Below, in pieces: positions 17,612-25,386 of a DNA stretch of 35,563 nucleotides (position 1 is its first letter; each line of letters opens with the position of its first letter). Made by a program: the position numbers and the translations under genes. The notes beneath the pieces are model-generated. The model was not told the origin of the DNA. It worked only from the letters and a program-made list of their open reading frames with translations, and searched no databases. The stretch spans positions 1 to 35,563 of the forward strand of contig CALXQE010000105.1 in NCBI GenBank assembly GCA_944390495.1, given 5' to 3'. The DNA comes from an uncultured Clostridia bacterium (GTDB taxonomy: Bacteria; Bacillota; Clostridia; UBA1381).

Positions 17612-19174
17612 TTACTTAAATTTCCTATTATTTATCTTTCGATGTTCTCGAAATTTTCCTCTTTTTTTAAACCTTTCATGTTCTTCTGTCTTTCTGTGTT
17701 GTTTTGCCTTATATTCGTTATCAGTATTTTGCTTCTTGTTATTACTGATTGATGATATAAACTCATTTACAGTACCGTATTTTTTAATCAAGAATATCAG
17801 TACAACGCCTGCCGCCGCAAGTATAACAGCAATAGGTATAAGTATCATAACCACAACATCACCGCCGCTGTTTATGCTATGGCTGTTTCCCGCTCCTTTT
17901 TCATTTGCATCCGGTGACGGTGTAAATGATGGCATAGGTCCCGGCATTTCGATAGGTCCTACAAGAGCAGGTCTTTTTGTCGGTTTAACTGTCGGCTTTG
18001 TGGTAGGTTCTGCTGTTCCTCTCGGTGTTGTTGTTTTTTTAGGTGCCAGTGTTGCAGTTGCCTTTTGTGTTGCAGTTGGTTTTTTCGTCGTCGTTGGCTT
18101 TTTCGTTGACGTAGGTTTCTGCGTTGCAGTTGGTTTTTTCGTTGATGTCGGTTTTGTTGTAGCTGTATTTGTTTGCGGCTTCGGTGTTGCAAAAATTACA
18201 GTATCATTAACGGAAAATCTGAAAAATGAAGATTTATCCTGCATAAGTCTTAACTGACTTACCATTGCACATAAAGCATACGATGTTGCTTCCCCGTCCT
18301 CATCATTTAAGTCATTTGAAAATCCGCCGTCTTTTTCTTGATACATCATAAGTCCATCAAGCGGTGTATCTCGTCTTTCATCAAATCGACTGTCACCGTC
18401 AGCATTAATACCCAATGAATTAAGTGCTATAACAGTCATTGCAGTAGACCTTAAATCTCCCCAATCTCCGTCTTTTTCCTGTTCATCTTCAAGATATTCA
18501 AGTGCACCGTCAACAGCTTGCTGCGGGCTTATATCCATTGTATAACCTGTTTGATTCTGCACAACTGTGTATGCACCGCTTGTTTCATAATATGGTGCTA
18601 AAGCACATATGGCTGATGCCGTTGAATAAATACTGTTATCAAAACTTCCGTCTGTATTTTGATGTGAAAGTATTCCTGCTATTATTTCATTTCTATCTCT
18701 TAATGCCCAATCAGGTATATTATAATCTCCGCTGTCAAGTGCAAGAAGTCCCCAAGACAAACCGTCAACGCCTTCTTTATCCATCGGCGATACGCTGTCA
18801 CGATAGTATGTGCTGTCCGCTATTAAATCACGGCCTCCAACATTTCTTGCATCTCCTCCTGCGGCACTTGTTGCTAATGCTGTACGCTGCATATCTGACG
18901 CATTATGTCTTTCATCATAACCTGCTGCAATTCCGTCAAGTCCGACTAAATATGAATTATAGTCAAATGACCATCCAAGACGATTTAATGCCATAATATA
19001 CATATCAGAACTTTCTGTTCCTATACTATAATAAGGATTATCCTCATCATTTTTCCAATCTATTGCCTCTTGAATGGCATTTTTTAAATCATTTTCAGTA
19101 TATTCGGCTCTTGCACTTACAATAGGCAGTGTCATTGCCGCAGCACATAAAACCGCTATAACCTTCTTCTTCAT
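17612..19174 (-). CDS. Membrane-anchored surface protein with prenyltransferase/squalene-cyclase-like repeats and a Thr/Pro/Lys stalk
   Basis: I recognise the architecture but not a function. A signal peptide (residues 1-23, ending SARA) is followed by an alpha-toroid region (~25-320). This has repeats of the terpene-cyclase/QW type, seen as QNTDGSFDNSIYSTASAICAL, QEKDGDWGDLRSTAMTVIAL and QEKDGGF...ATSYALCAM. The acidic DxDD motif of true cyclases is not seen, so this is probably a binding scaffold rather than a cyclase. Residues ~328-405 are a low-complexity Thr/Pro/Lys stalk, likely extended and perhaps glycosylated. One transmembrane helix (~440-463) and a 57-residue, very basic cytoplasmic tail complete it. 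Anchoring by a helix, not LPXTG, is evident. It has its own promoter (TTGAAA-N18-TATAAT). It faces the spoVT terminator and diverges from the PL11 lyase. Confidence 0.75.
   Translation of the reverse strand: MKKKVIAVLCAAAMTLPIVSARAEYTENDLKNAIQEAIDWKNDEDNPYYSIGTESSDMYIMALNRLGWSFDYNSYLVGLDGIAAGYDERHNASDMQRTALATSAAGGDARNVGGRDLIADSTYYRDSVSPMDKEGVDGLSWGLLALDSGDYNIPDWALRDRNEIIAGILSHQNTDGSFDNSIYSTASAICALAPYYETSGAYTVVQNQTGYTMDISPQQAVDGALEYLEDEQEKDGDWGDLRSTAMTVIALNSLGINADGDSRFDERRDTPLDGLMMYQEKDGGFSNDLNDEDGEATSYALCAMVSQLRLMQDKSSFFRFSVNDTVIFATPKPQTNTATTKPTSTKKPTATQKPTSTKKPTTTKKPTATQKATATLAPKKTTTPRGTAEPTTKPTVKPTKRPALVGPIEMPGPMPSFTPSPDANEKGAGNSHSINSGGDVVVMILIPIAVILAAAGVVLIFLIKKYGTVNEFISSISNNKKQNTDNEYKAKQHRKTEEHERFKKRGKFREHRKINNRKFK
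17965..18192. repeat. Degenerate tandem repeat coding for the Thr/Pro/Lys stalk
   Basis: The stretch encodes repeats related to the 12-residue unit TSTKKPTATQKP, seen about twice closely and several times loosely. At DNA level it is a T/G-rich plus-strand array (about 36-nt unit). Such arrays can change length by slippage. Long open frames on the opposite strand here are by-products of the biased composition. Confidence 0.75.
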
Positions 19175-19216
19175 AAATAAATCCCTTCCGATATCAAAGT
19201 CTTATATCATCTCATA

Positions 19217-19246
19217 ATTATAACACACCTATATACAATATTTCAA
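19217..19246 (-). promoter_or_regulatory. Sigma-A promoter of the QW-repeat surface protein
   Basis: Minus strand TTGAAA (19241-19246), an 18-nt spacer and a perfect TATAAT (19217-19222), about 40 nt before the ATG at 19174. Confidence 0.65.
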
Positions 19247-19377
19247 CCGTTATATATAACAAATTTTTATAAATTATCACGTTGTCGAGTAATTAAACTA
19301 AAAAAGCCTATTATTATATATCTTTTTATATTTCAATATGATATTATAAAAGGTAGATTTAATAAGGAGAGAGATTT

Positions 19378-22300
19378 ATGAAAAAATTTTTAAGCGCAGC
19401 ACTATCAGCTGCCATTCTTTCAGGGATGTGTGTCATACCAACATCGGCACAAACATCCAACACCACAGAGATAAGTTATAACTATTTGTACGATGCCGGA
19501 TGCGGATATGTCGATGAAGATCAACATACACGTCAAATGGAAACTCTTGACAGGGGGCTTGTAGCTGTAAGAACAGATGATGGCGTTTTTTTAAGCTGGC
19601 GTCTGTTTGACAGTGAAGATACCCGTTACGGAAGCGGTGAAAAAAATGTTTCTTTTAACATTTACCGAAACGGAAGTAAGATTGATACAATAACTGACCG
19701 TACTAACTACATAGACAGCAAGGTCGGTTCATCATACTCCGTTGAACCTGTTGTTGACGGTGTTGAGGGTGAAATATGTCAAGAGGTAACTGTACTAAAT
19801 AATAACTACTTTGACATTCCAATCGTGAAACCGGCTGATGAAATTGTCACAGCTCCTGATGGCAGCAGCACTCAACAATTTTCTTTCTTCCCTGCTGACT
19901 GTTCTACCGGGGACCTTGACGGTGACGGTGAATATGAAATAGTTATTAAATGGACATCATCAGAACGTGATGTCGGCGAACCAGGTGATCCTGCTTACTC
20001 AGGTACAGTAAAACTTGCAGCATATAAACTTGATGGTACAAGACTATGGGCAAATGATATTGATCTTGGTAAAAATGTATATTCAAGTGCACATACCGTG
20101 CAGTTTCTTGTTTATGACTTTGACCTTGACGGCAAATCAGAGGTAGTGTGCCAAACTTCATTAGGTTCGACCGACGGATCTGGAAATTATGTTTCCCACG
20201 CTTCATCTGATGAATCTATTGCAGCTTTCACCGATGATGACAATTTAAATGCAGATTTCCGCGGATACGGAAGAATCGCCAAAGGTGAAGAATTTTTAAC
20301 AGTGTTTAACGGCGAATCCGGTAACGCAGCTGACACAATATATCTCCCTACTGCAAGAGAGGTCAATCCAAACGACAACGGTGCATCATTCGGTGATGAC
20401 TTCGGAAATCGTTCAAACAGATTTCTTGCAAACATAGCGTACCTTGACGGAGAAAAACCCTATGCCGTATATATGAGAGGTTATTACGGCGGAAGAAACG
20501 GCAGACAGCGTACAAGCGTTGCAGGTGTAAGTTTCGATGGTGAAACATTAACGCCTACATATCGGTTTGACACAGAACCATCACAGCCCGGATACTATGA
20601 GGGTGCTGAAGAATATGTAGCTAACGGTAACCACAACTGCACAGTTGCCGACGTTGACAACGACGGTAAAGATGAATTTATAACAGGTGCAACCTGCTAT
20701 GAAGTTAATGACAAAAATAATCTTGTTGTTAAATGGTGTACTTTCCTTGGTCATGGCGATGCAATGCATATAGGCGATTATGATCCTACACATGTAGGTT
20801 TTGAATTTTTCACAGTTCACGAAGAAGGAGATGACTCAAACCCTGAAAATGATTATGGATTCATAAATGAACATGGAGTATTCTGTAACTTCGGTATGTC
20901 TGTAATTGACGCTAAAACAGGTGAAATCATTTTCCATAAAGGTAATCGTGGTGATACAGGACGAGGCGTAATGGCTAATATTGGCAGCGGCGGATATTAT
21001 CAAATTGTATCAAGTGCCGGCAACTACCAGTCAAACGGCGGAACAAACTTTACAGAAACAAACAATGGCATGAGTCAAAATTTCAGAATTTTCTGGGATG
21101 GTGACTTGTATGATGAATTACTTGACGGTACAAATATTACTAACTATAATGGACAAAATATGTCAAGAGTTTTTTCAGCTAACGGATGTACAAAAATAAA
21201 CGGAACAAAATCCAATCCTGCACTTCAGGCAGATTTATTCGGCGACTGGAGAGAAGAAGTTGTTTATCCTACTACCGACGGTAACTATTTACGAGTATTC
21301 ACAACTACAACACCAACTGAATATAAAATTAAAACATTAATGCATGATCCTGTATATAGAAGCGGTGTAGCAGCAGAACAAACCGCATATAATCAGCCTC
21401 CACATGTAGGTTTTTACATGGGAGAAGAACTTTTTGAGCCAGCTGTGGAGAAAATTGAAATTGTTTCTCTCCCTGAAAAAACATCGTATGCAATCGGTGA
21501 GGAACTTGATCTTACCGGACTTACTGTTAAAGCGTACCTTGAAGACGGCACTGAAAAAATCTTAAATGCCTATACAACCGAAGGCTTTGACAATCAAACT
21601 TCCGGAGATAAAACAATCACCATACACTATCAAAATAAAACAGCAACATTTAACGTTTCAGTAAAAGCATTTAATAAAATTGTTATTACAACAGAACCTT
21701 TAAAAACAACTTTTTCCAAAGGAGAAAATCTTAACACTGACGGTCTTGTTGTAACAGGGGTCTTTGAAGATGGTTCAACCCGTCAGATAACTGACTATGA
21801 TATATCAGGTTATGATTCAAATACACTTGGTGAACAAATAATTACTGTAACATACAGAGAAATGACTGCTACTTTTAAAGTTACTGTCGTCCCTGCAAGT
21901 ATTTCTTCAATAAACGGTACTTATACTACATCTTCAACAGATTCTTCAATGCAGGAAGTTCATATAAGTGAGTTTTCAGGCACATTTAATATTGAGCATA
22001 CGTTAAAAATCAATTCTATGCCTGCAAATGGAAATGAAGATAAAAATTCAACAGACGGATTCTTTTTCAGATTTATGCCAAAAACAGATACTAATAAACC
22101 TGGTATAGGTGCAGGTTGGTATTTATCTTCATCAAGCGATAATAAATTCAATATTCTATGGAAAGCAGATGGAAGAACTGCTACTCCTATTGTATCAGAT
22201 TTAAATATTGGAGAAGAATATAAAATACAGTATACGCTTAATAATATCGGTAACGGAATAGGTGCATCAGTAACTATGACCGTACTTGATTCTTCCGGCA

Positions 22301-22680
22301 GTGTAATAAATTCTGTGGCTAATTTAGGTCTTAGAAATATGACGTTTAGTGATATGCATTTAAACAGTCCTTTGGAATATATACAAGTTTATAATCAAGC
22401 CAATACAGGAAGTACAGCAAGCGTAACCATTGATAACGCTGTATACTCAACTCAAGCATCAATTTCGGAAGTCAGCGGAAATTCAATAACGTTCTCAACA
22501 CAATCCGCATCTAATGTAAAAATCTTTGCTGCAAAATATATAGACGGCACTCTTACAGATACAGACGTATTCACCCCACAATCAGCTGGTGAAAATATGA
22601 CCGTAACAACTTCATTTGAACCTGATTGGGTATATTTATGGACTGAACAATGTATTCCTCTTGATATTTGGTCAAAATAA
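19378..22680 (+). CDS. Secreted rhamnogalacturonan lyase, polysaccharide lyase family 11, with Ig-like and C-terminal accessory domains
   Basis: PL11 lyases cleave the rhamnose-galacturonate bond of the rhamnogalacturonan-I backbone by beta-elimination, outside the cell. A signal peptide (residues 1 to ~24, ending PTSA) precedes the eight-bladed beta-propeller catalytic domain (~30-684). Calcium-type loops are visible: GDLDGDGEYEI (~179), YDFDLDGKSEV (~246) and ADVDNDGKDEF (~425). The characteristic PL11 end LFGDWREEVVYP ... TLMHDPVYRSGVAAEQ ... YNQPPHVGFYMG is intact. Two group 3 bacterial Ig-like domains follow (~695-770 and ~772-842), then ~260 residues of lectin-like beta-structure and a terminal Ig-like cap ending in VYLWTEQCIPL. 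At 1100 residues it is far longer than the ~620-residue YesW. The ATG follows AAGGAGAG. No clear -35 is seen, so activation by a regulator is possible. Endo versus exo action cannot be told. Confidence 0.92.
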   Translation: MKKFLSAALSAAILSGMCVIPTSAQTSNTTEISYNYLYDAGCGYVDEDQHTRQMETLDRGLVAVRTDDGVFLSWRLFDSEDTRYGSGEKNVSFNIYRNGSKIDTITDRTNYIDSKVGSSYSVEPVVDGVEGEICQEVTVLNNNYFDIPIVKPADEIVTAPDGSSTQQFSFFPADCSTGDLDGDGEYEIVIKWTSSERDVGEPGDPAYSGTVKLAAYKLDGTRLWANDIDLGKNVYSSAHTVQFLVYDFDLDGKSEVVCQTSLGSTDGSGNYVSHASSDESIAAFTDDDNLNADFRGYGRIAKGEEFLTVFNGESGNAADTIYLPTAREVNPNDNGASFGDDFGNRSNRFLANIAYLDGEKPYAVYMRGYYGGRNGRQRTSVAGVSFDGETLTPTYRFDTEPSQPGYYEGAEEYVANGNHNCTVADVDNDGKDEFITGATCYEVNDKNNLVVKWCTFLGHGDAMHIGDYDPTHVGFEFFTVHEEGDDSNPENDYGFINEHGVFCNFGMSVIDAKTGEIIFHKGNRGDTGRGVMANIGSGGYYQIVSSAGNYQSNGGTNFTETNNGMSQNFRIFWDGDLYDELLDGTNITNYNGQNMSRVFSANGCTKINGTKSNPALQADLFGDWREEVVYPTTDGNYLRVFTTTTPTEYKIKTLMHDPVYRSGVAAEQTAYNQPPHVGFYMGEELFEPAVEKIEIVSLPEKTSYAIGEELDLTGLTVKAYLEDGTEKILNAYTTEGFDNQTSGDKTITIHYQNKTATFNVSVKAFNKIVITTEPLKTTFSKGENLNTDGLVVTGVFEDGSTRQITDYDISGYDSNTLGEQIITVTYREMTATFKVTVVPASISSINGTYTTSSTDSSMQEVHISEFSGTFNIEHTLKINSMPANGNEDKNSTDGFFFRFMPKTDTNKPGIGAGWYLSSSSDNKFNILWKADGRTATPIVSDLNIGEEYKIQYTLNNIGNGIGASVTMTVLDSSGSVINSVANLGLRNMTFSDMHLNSPLEYIQVYNQANTGSTASVTIDNAVYSTQASISEVSGNSITFSTQSASNVKIFAAKYIDGTLTDTDVFTPQSAGENMTVTTSFEPDWVYLWTEQCIPLDIWSK

Positions 22681-22687
22681 AGTATAT

Positions 22688-22721
22688 AAAAAACGACGGA
22701 ATTTTATTCCGTCGTTTTTTT
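22688..22721. terminator. Bidirectional terminator between the PL11 lyase and the CDF transporter
   Basis: A perfect stem (core 22694-22702 with 22706-22714, extended by A6/T6 pairs) with a 3-nt loop. It ends both convergent genes. Confidence 0.93.
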
Positions 22722-23892
22722 AATGTGGCATAGCCGCATATCCTCGGTCTACTGTTATACCGCAATAATAATCCGGATGTTTTGCTGTTACAATTTCATT
22801 TATACGTTTAATAACATCTTCCTCATTAATATCTTTAGGTACAACACAATCAAACAATACCTTTGTTTTTAACTTACCATGTATCATCCTTAAATCATGT
22901 ATCGTAATACATTTATTTATTTCCTTGACTTTTTCTGAAAGCCATATACGGAAATCATTTGATTCATCCGTCTCAGTATTAATTGGATCAAGATGTACAA
23001 GCATGTGTATACCATCATTCTTTTTAAAATCACGTTCTATTTCATCTATAACATCATGGCTTTCCGTAACATCTTTTTCTGCTGCCATCTCAACATGAAC
23101 ACTTGCAAATTGTCTGCCCGGTCCATAATCATGTATCATCAAGTCATGAGTACCTAAAATTCCCGGATAACTTAAAATTTTTTGTTTCATTTCTTCCACC
23201 TGTTTTTCATCAGGTGCTTTACCTAAAAGCGGATCTAATGTATCCTTTATTAGTTCAAAACCACTGTATAAAATGAACACTGCTACTGCTGTACCTATCC
23301 ATCCGTCAAGTTCCAAATTTGTAAAATGAGATATTAATGCTGCTATAATAACAGCGGTAGTTGATATTACATCGTTTCTGCTGTCTGCTGCCGTGGCAAT
23401 AAGTGTTTTTGAGTTTATCTTTTTCCCAACAGATAAGTTAAACAGCATCATCCATAATTTAATGCCAACCGATAACACCAGAAAAGTTATTGAAAACCAG
23501 CTAAATTCAACTGCAGTCGGCTCTATAATCTTTCCAATACTGCTTTTTAATAACTCCACGCCTATTACCATAATCAAGAGTGCAACCATAAGTCCCGATA
23601 AATATTCATATCTTCCGTGGCCGTATGGGTGTTCCTCATCAGCAGGACGACTGGCAAGTTTGAAACCTAATAAACTTATAATACTTGATGAAGCATCAGA
23701 CAAATTATTTACAGCGTCAGCAGTAATAGAAACTGACCCTGAAATAAGTCCCCCGATAAGTTTACCTGTAAATAGTAATACATTACAAAATATCCCTACT
23801 ATACTTGAAAATTTTCCGTATGCACTCCTTACCGCAGGATTTTGTACATCGCCGCTGTTTTTAACAAATTTTCTTATTAAAAAATTTGTCAT
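22720..23892 (-). CDS. Cation diffusion facilitator transporter, probably MntE-like manganese exporter
   Basis: CDF proteins are dimeric metal/proton antiporters that expel divalent metal. Six helices occupy residues ~28-230 and a cytoplasmic ferredoxin-like domain follows (~235-300). The family signature SITADAVNNLSDASSS lies in helix 2, with HPYGHGRYEYLSG in the loop after it. The transport-site residues read NxxxD in helix 2 (NNLSD) and DxxxD in helix 5 (DSRND). The histidine of zinc exporters is replaced by Asn, as in the Streptococcus MntE group, so manganese is the best guess. Residues ~300-390 form an extra domain beyond the usual CDF C-terminus, seen as ITIHDLRMIHGKLKTKVLFDCVVP, probably a second metal-sensing ferredoxin-like fold. 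GGAGGT precedes the ATG. Confidence 0.9.
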   Translation of the reverse strand: MTNFLIRKFVKNSGDVQNPAVRSAYGKFSSIVGIFCNVLLFTGKLIGGLISGSVSITADAVNNLSDASSSIISLLGFKLASRPADEEHPYGHGRYEYLSGLMVALLIMVIGVELLKSSIGKIIEPTAVEFSWFSITFLVLSVGIKLWMMLFNLSVGKKINSKTLIATAADSRNDVISTTAVIIAALISHFTNLELDGWIGTAVAVFILYSGFELIKDTLDPLLGKAPDEKQVEEMKQKILSYPGILGTHDLMIHDYGPGRQFASVHVEMAAEKDVTESHDVIDEIERDFKKNDGIHMLVHLDPINTETDESNDFRIWLSEKVKEINKCITIHDLRMIHGKLKTKVLFDCVVPKDINEEDVIKRINEIVTAKHPDYYCGITVDRGYAAMPH

Positions 23893-24033
23893 TTCCCATT
23901 ACCTCCGATTTCTAAAAAACGGTATGTAATATATTATTCCGTATTTTATAATTTTGTGAATTTCTCACATATGTATCTTGTTAGTATATCACAGCCAATA
24001 TAAATTATCAAGTCATAACATGCATTTTTTAGT

Positions 24034-24062
24034 TTGACATCTATTATATTGTATGATACAAT
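24034..24062 (+). promoter_or_regulatory. Strong sigma-A promoter of tRNA-Arg
   Basis: A perfect TTGACA (24034-24039), a 17-nt spacer and TACAAT (24057-24062), 15 nt before the tRNA. Confidence 0.8.
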
Positions 24063-24077
24063 ATTTAAAATAAATTT

Positions 24078-24154
24078 GCACCTGTAGCTCAGTTGGATAG
24101 AGCACAAGATTCCGATTCTTGGTGTCGCAGGTTCGATTCCTGTCAGGTGTGCCA
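24078..24154 (+). tRNA. tRNA-Arg (anticodon CCG)
   Basis: A complete 77-nt cloverleaf. The acceptor GCACCTG pairs with CAGGTGT (one G-T pair at the end). The anticodon stem CAAGA/TCTTG encloses loop TTCCGAT with anticodon CCG, reading CGG codons. The T arm has GGTTCGATTCC, and CCA is encoded. It is a single gene with its own promoter and terminator, and it marks the left edge of the accessory pectin segment. Confidence 0.96.
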
Positions 24155-24157
24155 AAG

Positions 24158-24196
24158 AGAACCGCTTAAACACTGTGTTTTTGCGGTTCTTTATTT
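24158..24196 (+). terminator. tRNA-Arg terminator
   Basis: An 8-bp stem (24158-24165 with 24183-24190) with an inner AAACA/TGTTT hairpin, then TTTATTTT. The rest of the gap up to 24398 holds nothing I can identify. Confidence 0.8.
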
Positions 24197-24398
24197 TGTA
24201 CGGTAAATAATCAAGTGTGCGTAAGTGTGGTAGTTATACGGTTGTAAGTTAAATTGACTACATTTTTATTTATCAGGTCTAAATTTTTAATACAATATTC
24301 TAATCATAAAAATTGCCAAAAAATCTATTTTGAATATATTTTCATATTTAACAACTTCTGTATGAATTTTTTTCAAACTTATTTTTAAATATTATTTT

Positions 24399-25214
24399 CT
24401 ATCTGAATTTTCTGTTAAACTCCGTAGGAGTAAAGCCTGTATATTCCTTAAAATCATGTGAAAATTTTTGTAAAGTAGAATAACCAACTTTATTTGCTAC
24501 ATAAGATATAGGGTGATCAGCATACAGCAGTTCACGTTTAGCCTTTTCCAAACGCATAATTTTTACATATTTTGCCGGAGTCATACCAAAATTATTTTTA
24601 AATAATTCAATAAAATATTTTTCATTATATTTTGTAATTTTTGCTATTTCTTTTACGCTCAATTTTTTATCTATATTTTCCTCTATAAATGAAGATACAT
24701 TATCTACAAATTTATTTTCTTTAAATTTATTATTTCCTGCGTCGTTTTTTAGGAAAAATGAAAGAAGTTCTATAACTGTTGCTTTGATTAAAAGTGCCGA
24801 ACCAATATCAGTTTTTATATGAAGCTCATCAAGTCTGTCAAACAAAGACTTTGCATAACTTATGTCATCAAGATGTATTAAATACGGAAAATCAATTATA
24901 TCAAATAATGATTTTCCGTCAAGCCATGCCATAAAATCACACCAATATTTATTATAACAAGTTTCATTTTCAGAGTATAACGATACCCTTGTTTTTTTAG
25001 GTATTAATACCATATCATTTTTCTTTGGATAATATTCTTTCCCGTCTATTGTTATTTTTCCCTGTCCTTCAAGGATTAAATACATACAGTCACGGCGGCG
25101 TGTATGTTCTTCCCTCGACCAGTCAGGGCAAAGTCCATGATCAATCAATATAAATTCAATTTCCAGCCTTGATAAATGCTGATTAAGCACTTGATTTTGA
25201 CTGTGCGGATTCAT
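24399..25214 (-). CDS. AraC-family transcriptional regulator with cupin sensor domain
   Basis: The N-terminal ~150 residues form an AraC-type cupin ligand-binding domain, with MYLILEGQGKITIDGKEYY and DMVLIPKKTRV. The C-terminal ~100 residues carry two helix-turn-helix units: IAKITKYNEKYFIELFKNNFGMTPAKYV and the recognition segment SYVANKVGYSTLQKFSHDFKEYTGFTP. I use the ATG at 25212-25214 (271 residues), behind a GGGGGG site. The frame is open to 25265, but that lies upstream of the predicted transcription start. It is divergent from the giant esterase and shares its 170-bp control region, so it most likely regulates that gene and perhaps the PL11 lyase. The ligand is presumably a pectin-derived sugar (inference). 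Confidence 0.92.
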   Translation of the reverse strand: MNPHSQNQVLNQHLSRLEIEFILIDHGLCPDWSREEHTRRRDCMYLILEGQGKITIDGKEYYPKKNDMVLIPKKTRVSLYSENETCYNKYWCDFMAWLDGKSLFDIIDFPYLIHLDDISYAKSLFDRLDELHIKTDIGSALLIKATVIELLSFFLKNDAGNNKFKENKFVDNVSSFIEENIDKKLSVKEIAKITKYNEKYFIELFKNNFGMTPAKYVKIMRLEKAKRELLYADHPISYVANKVGYSTLQKFSHDFKEYTGFTPTEFNRKFR

Positions 25215-25253
25215 CAAAAACACCCCCCGATTTATTGACTGTCTATAATTTAT

Positions 25254-25282
25254 AGTATAATTCAAATAAATGAAAATGTAAA
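25254..25282 (-). promoter_or_regulatory. Sigma-A promoter of the araC-type regulator
   Basis: Minus strand TTTACA (25277-25282), a 17-nt spacer and TATACT (25254-25259). The start site at about 25247 excludes the longest reading frame of the regulator. Confidence 0.7.
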
Positions 25283-25386
25283 CAGGAAAATCTGACTTTT
25301 TGATAAAAAGAACTGACTAATCGTTACACTAACACATATAACGACATGATATAATGATTTCAAGAAATTTAAAAGGAGGAATTAAA

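Noticed and set aside
17965..18192. CRISPR-like array
   Set aside because: The units are contiguous, degenerate and coding, without unique spacers.
17736..18257. Long plus-strand frame rich in Val/Gly/Phe across the stalk repeats
   Set aside because: It is opposite the Thr/Pro/Lys repeats of a signal-peptide protein. Repeat composition keeps several frames open, and no ribosome site is present.
23893..24000. Manganese (yybP-ykoY) riboswitch before the CDF gene
   Set aside because: The short AT-rich leader has only a small GTGA/TCAC repeat and no conserved riboswitch loops that I can see.
23946..24173. Minus-strand frame of 75 codons with GIEPATPRIG
   Set aside because: It is the antisense of tRNA-Arg, a well-known false protein call.
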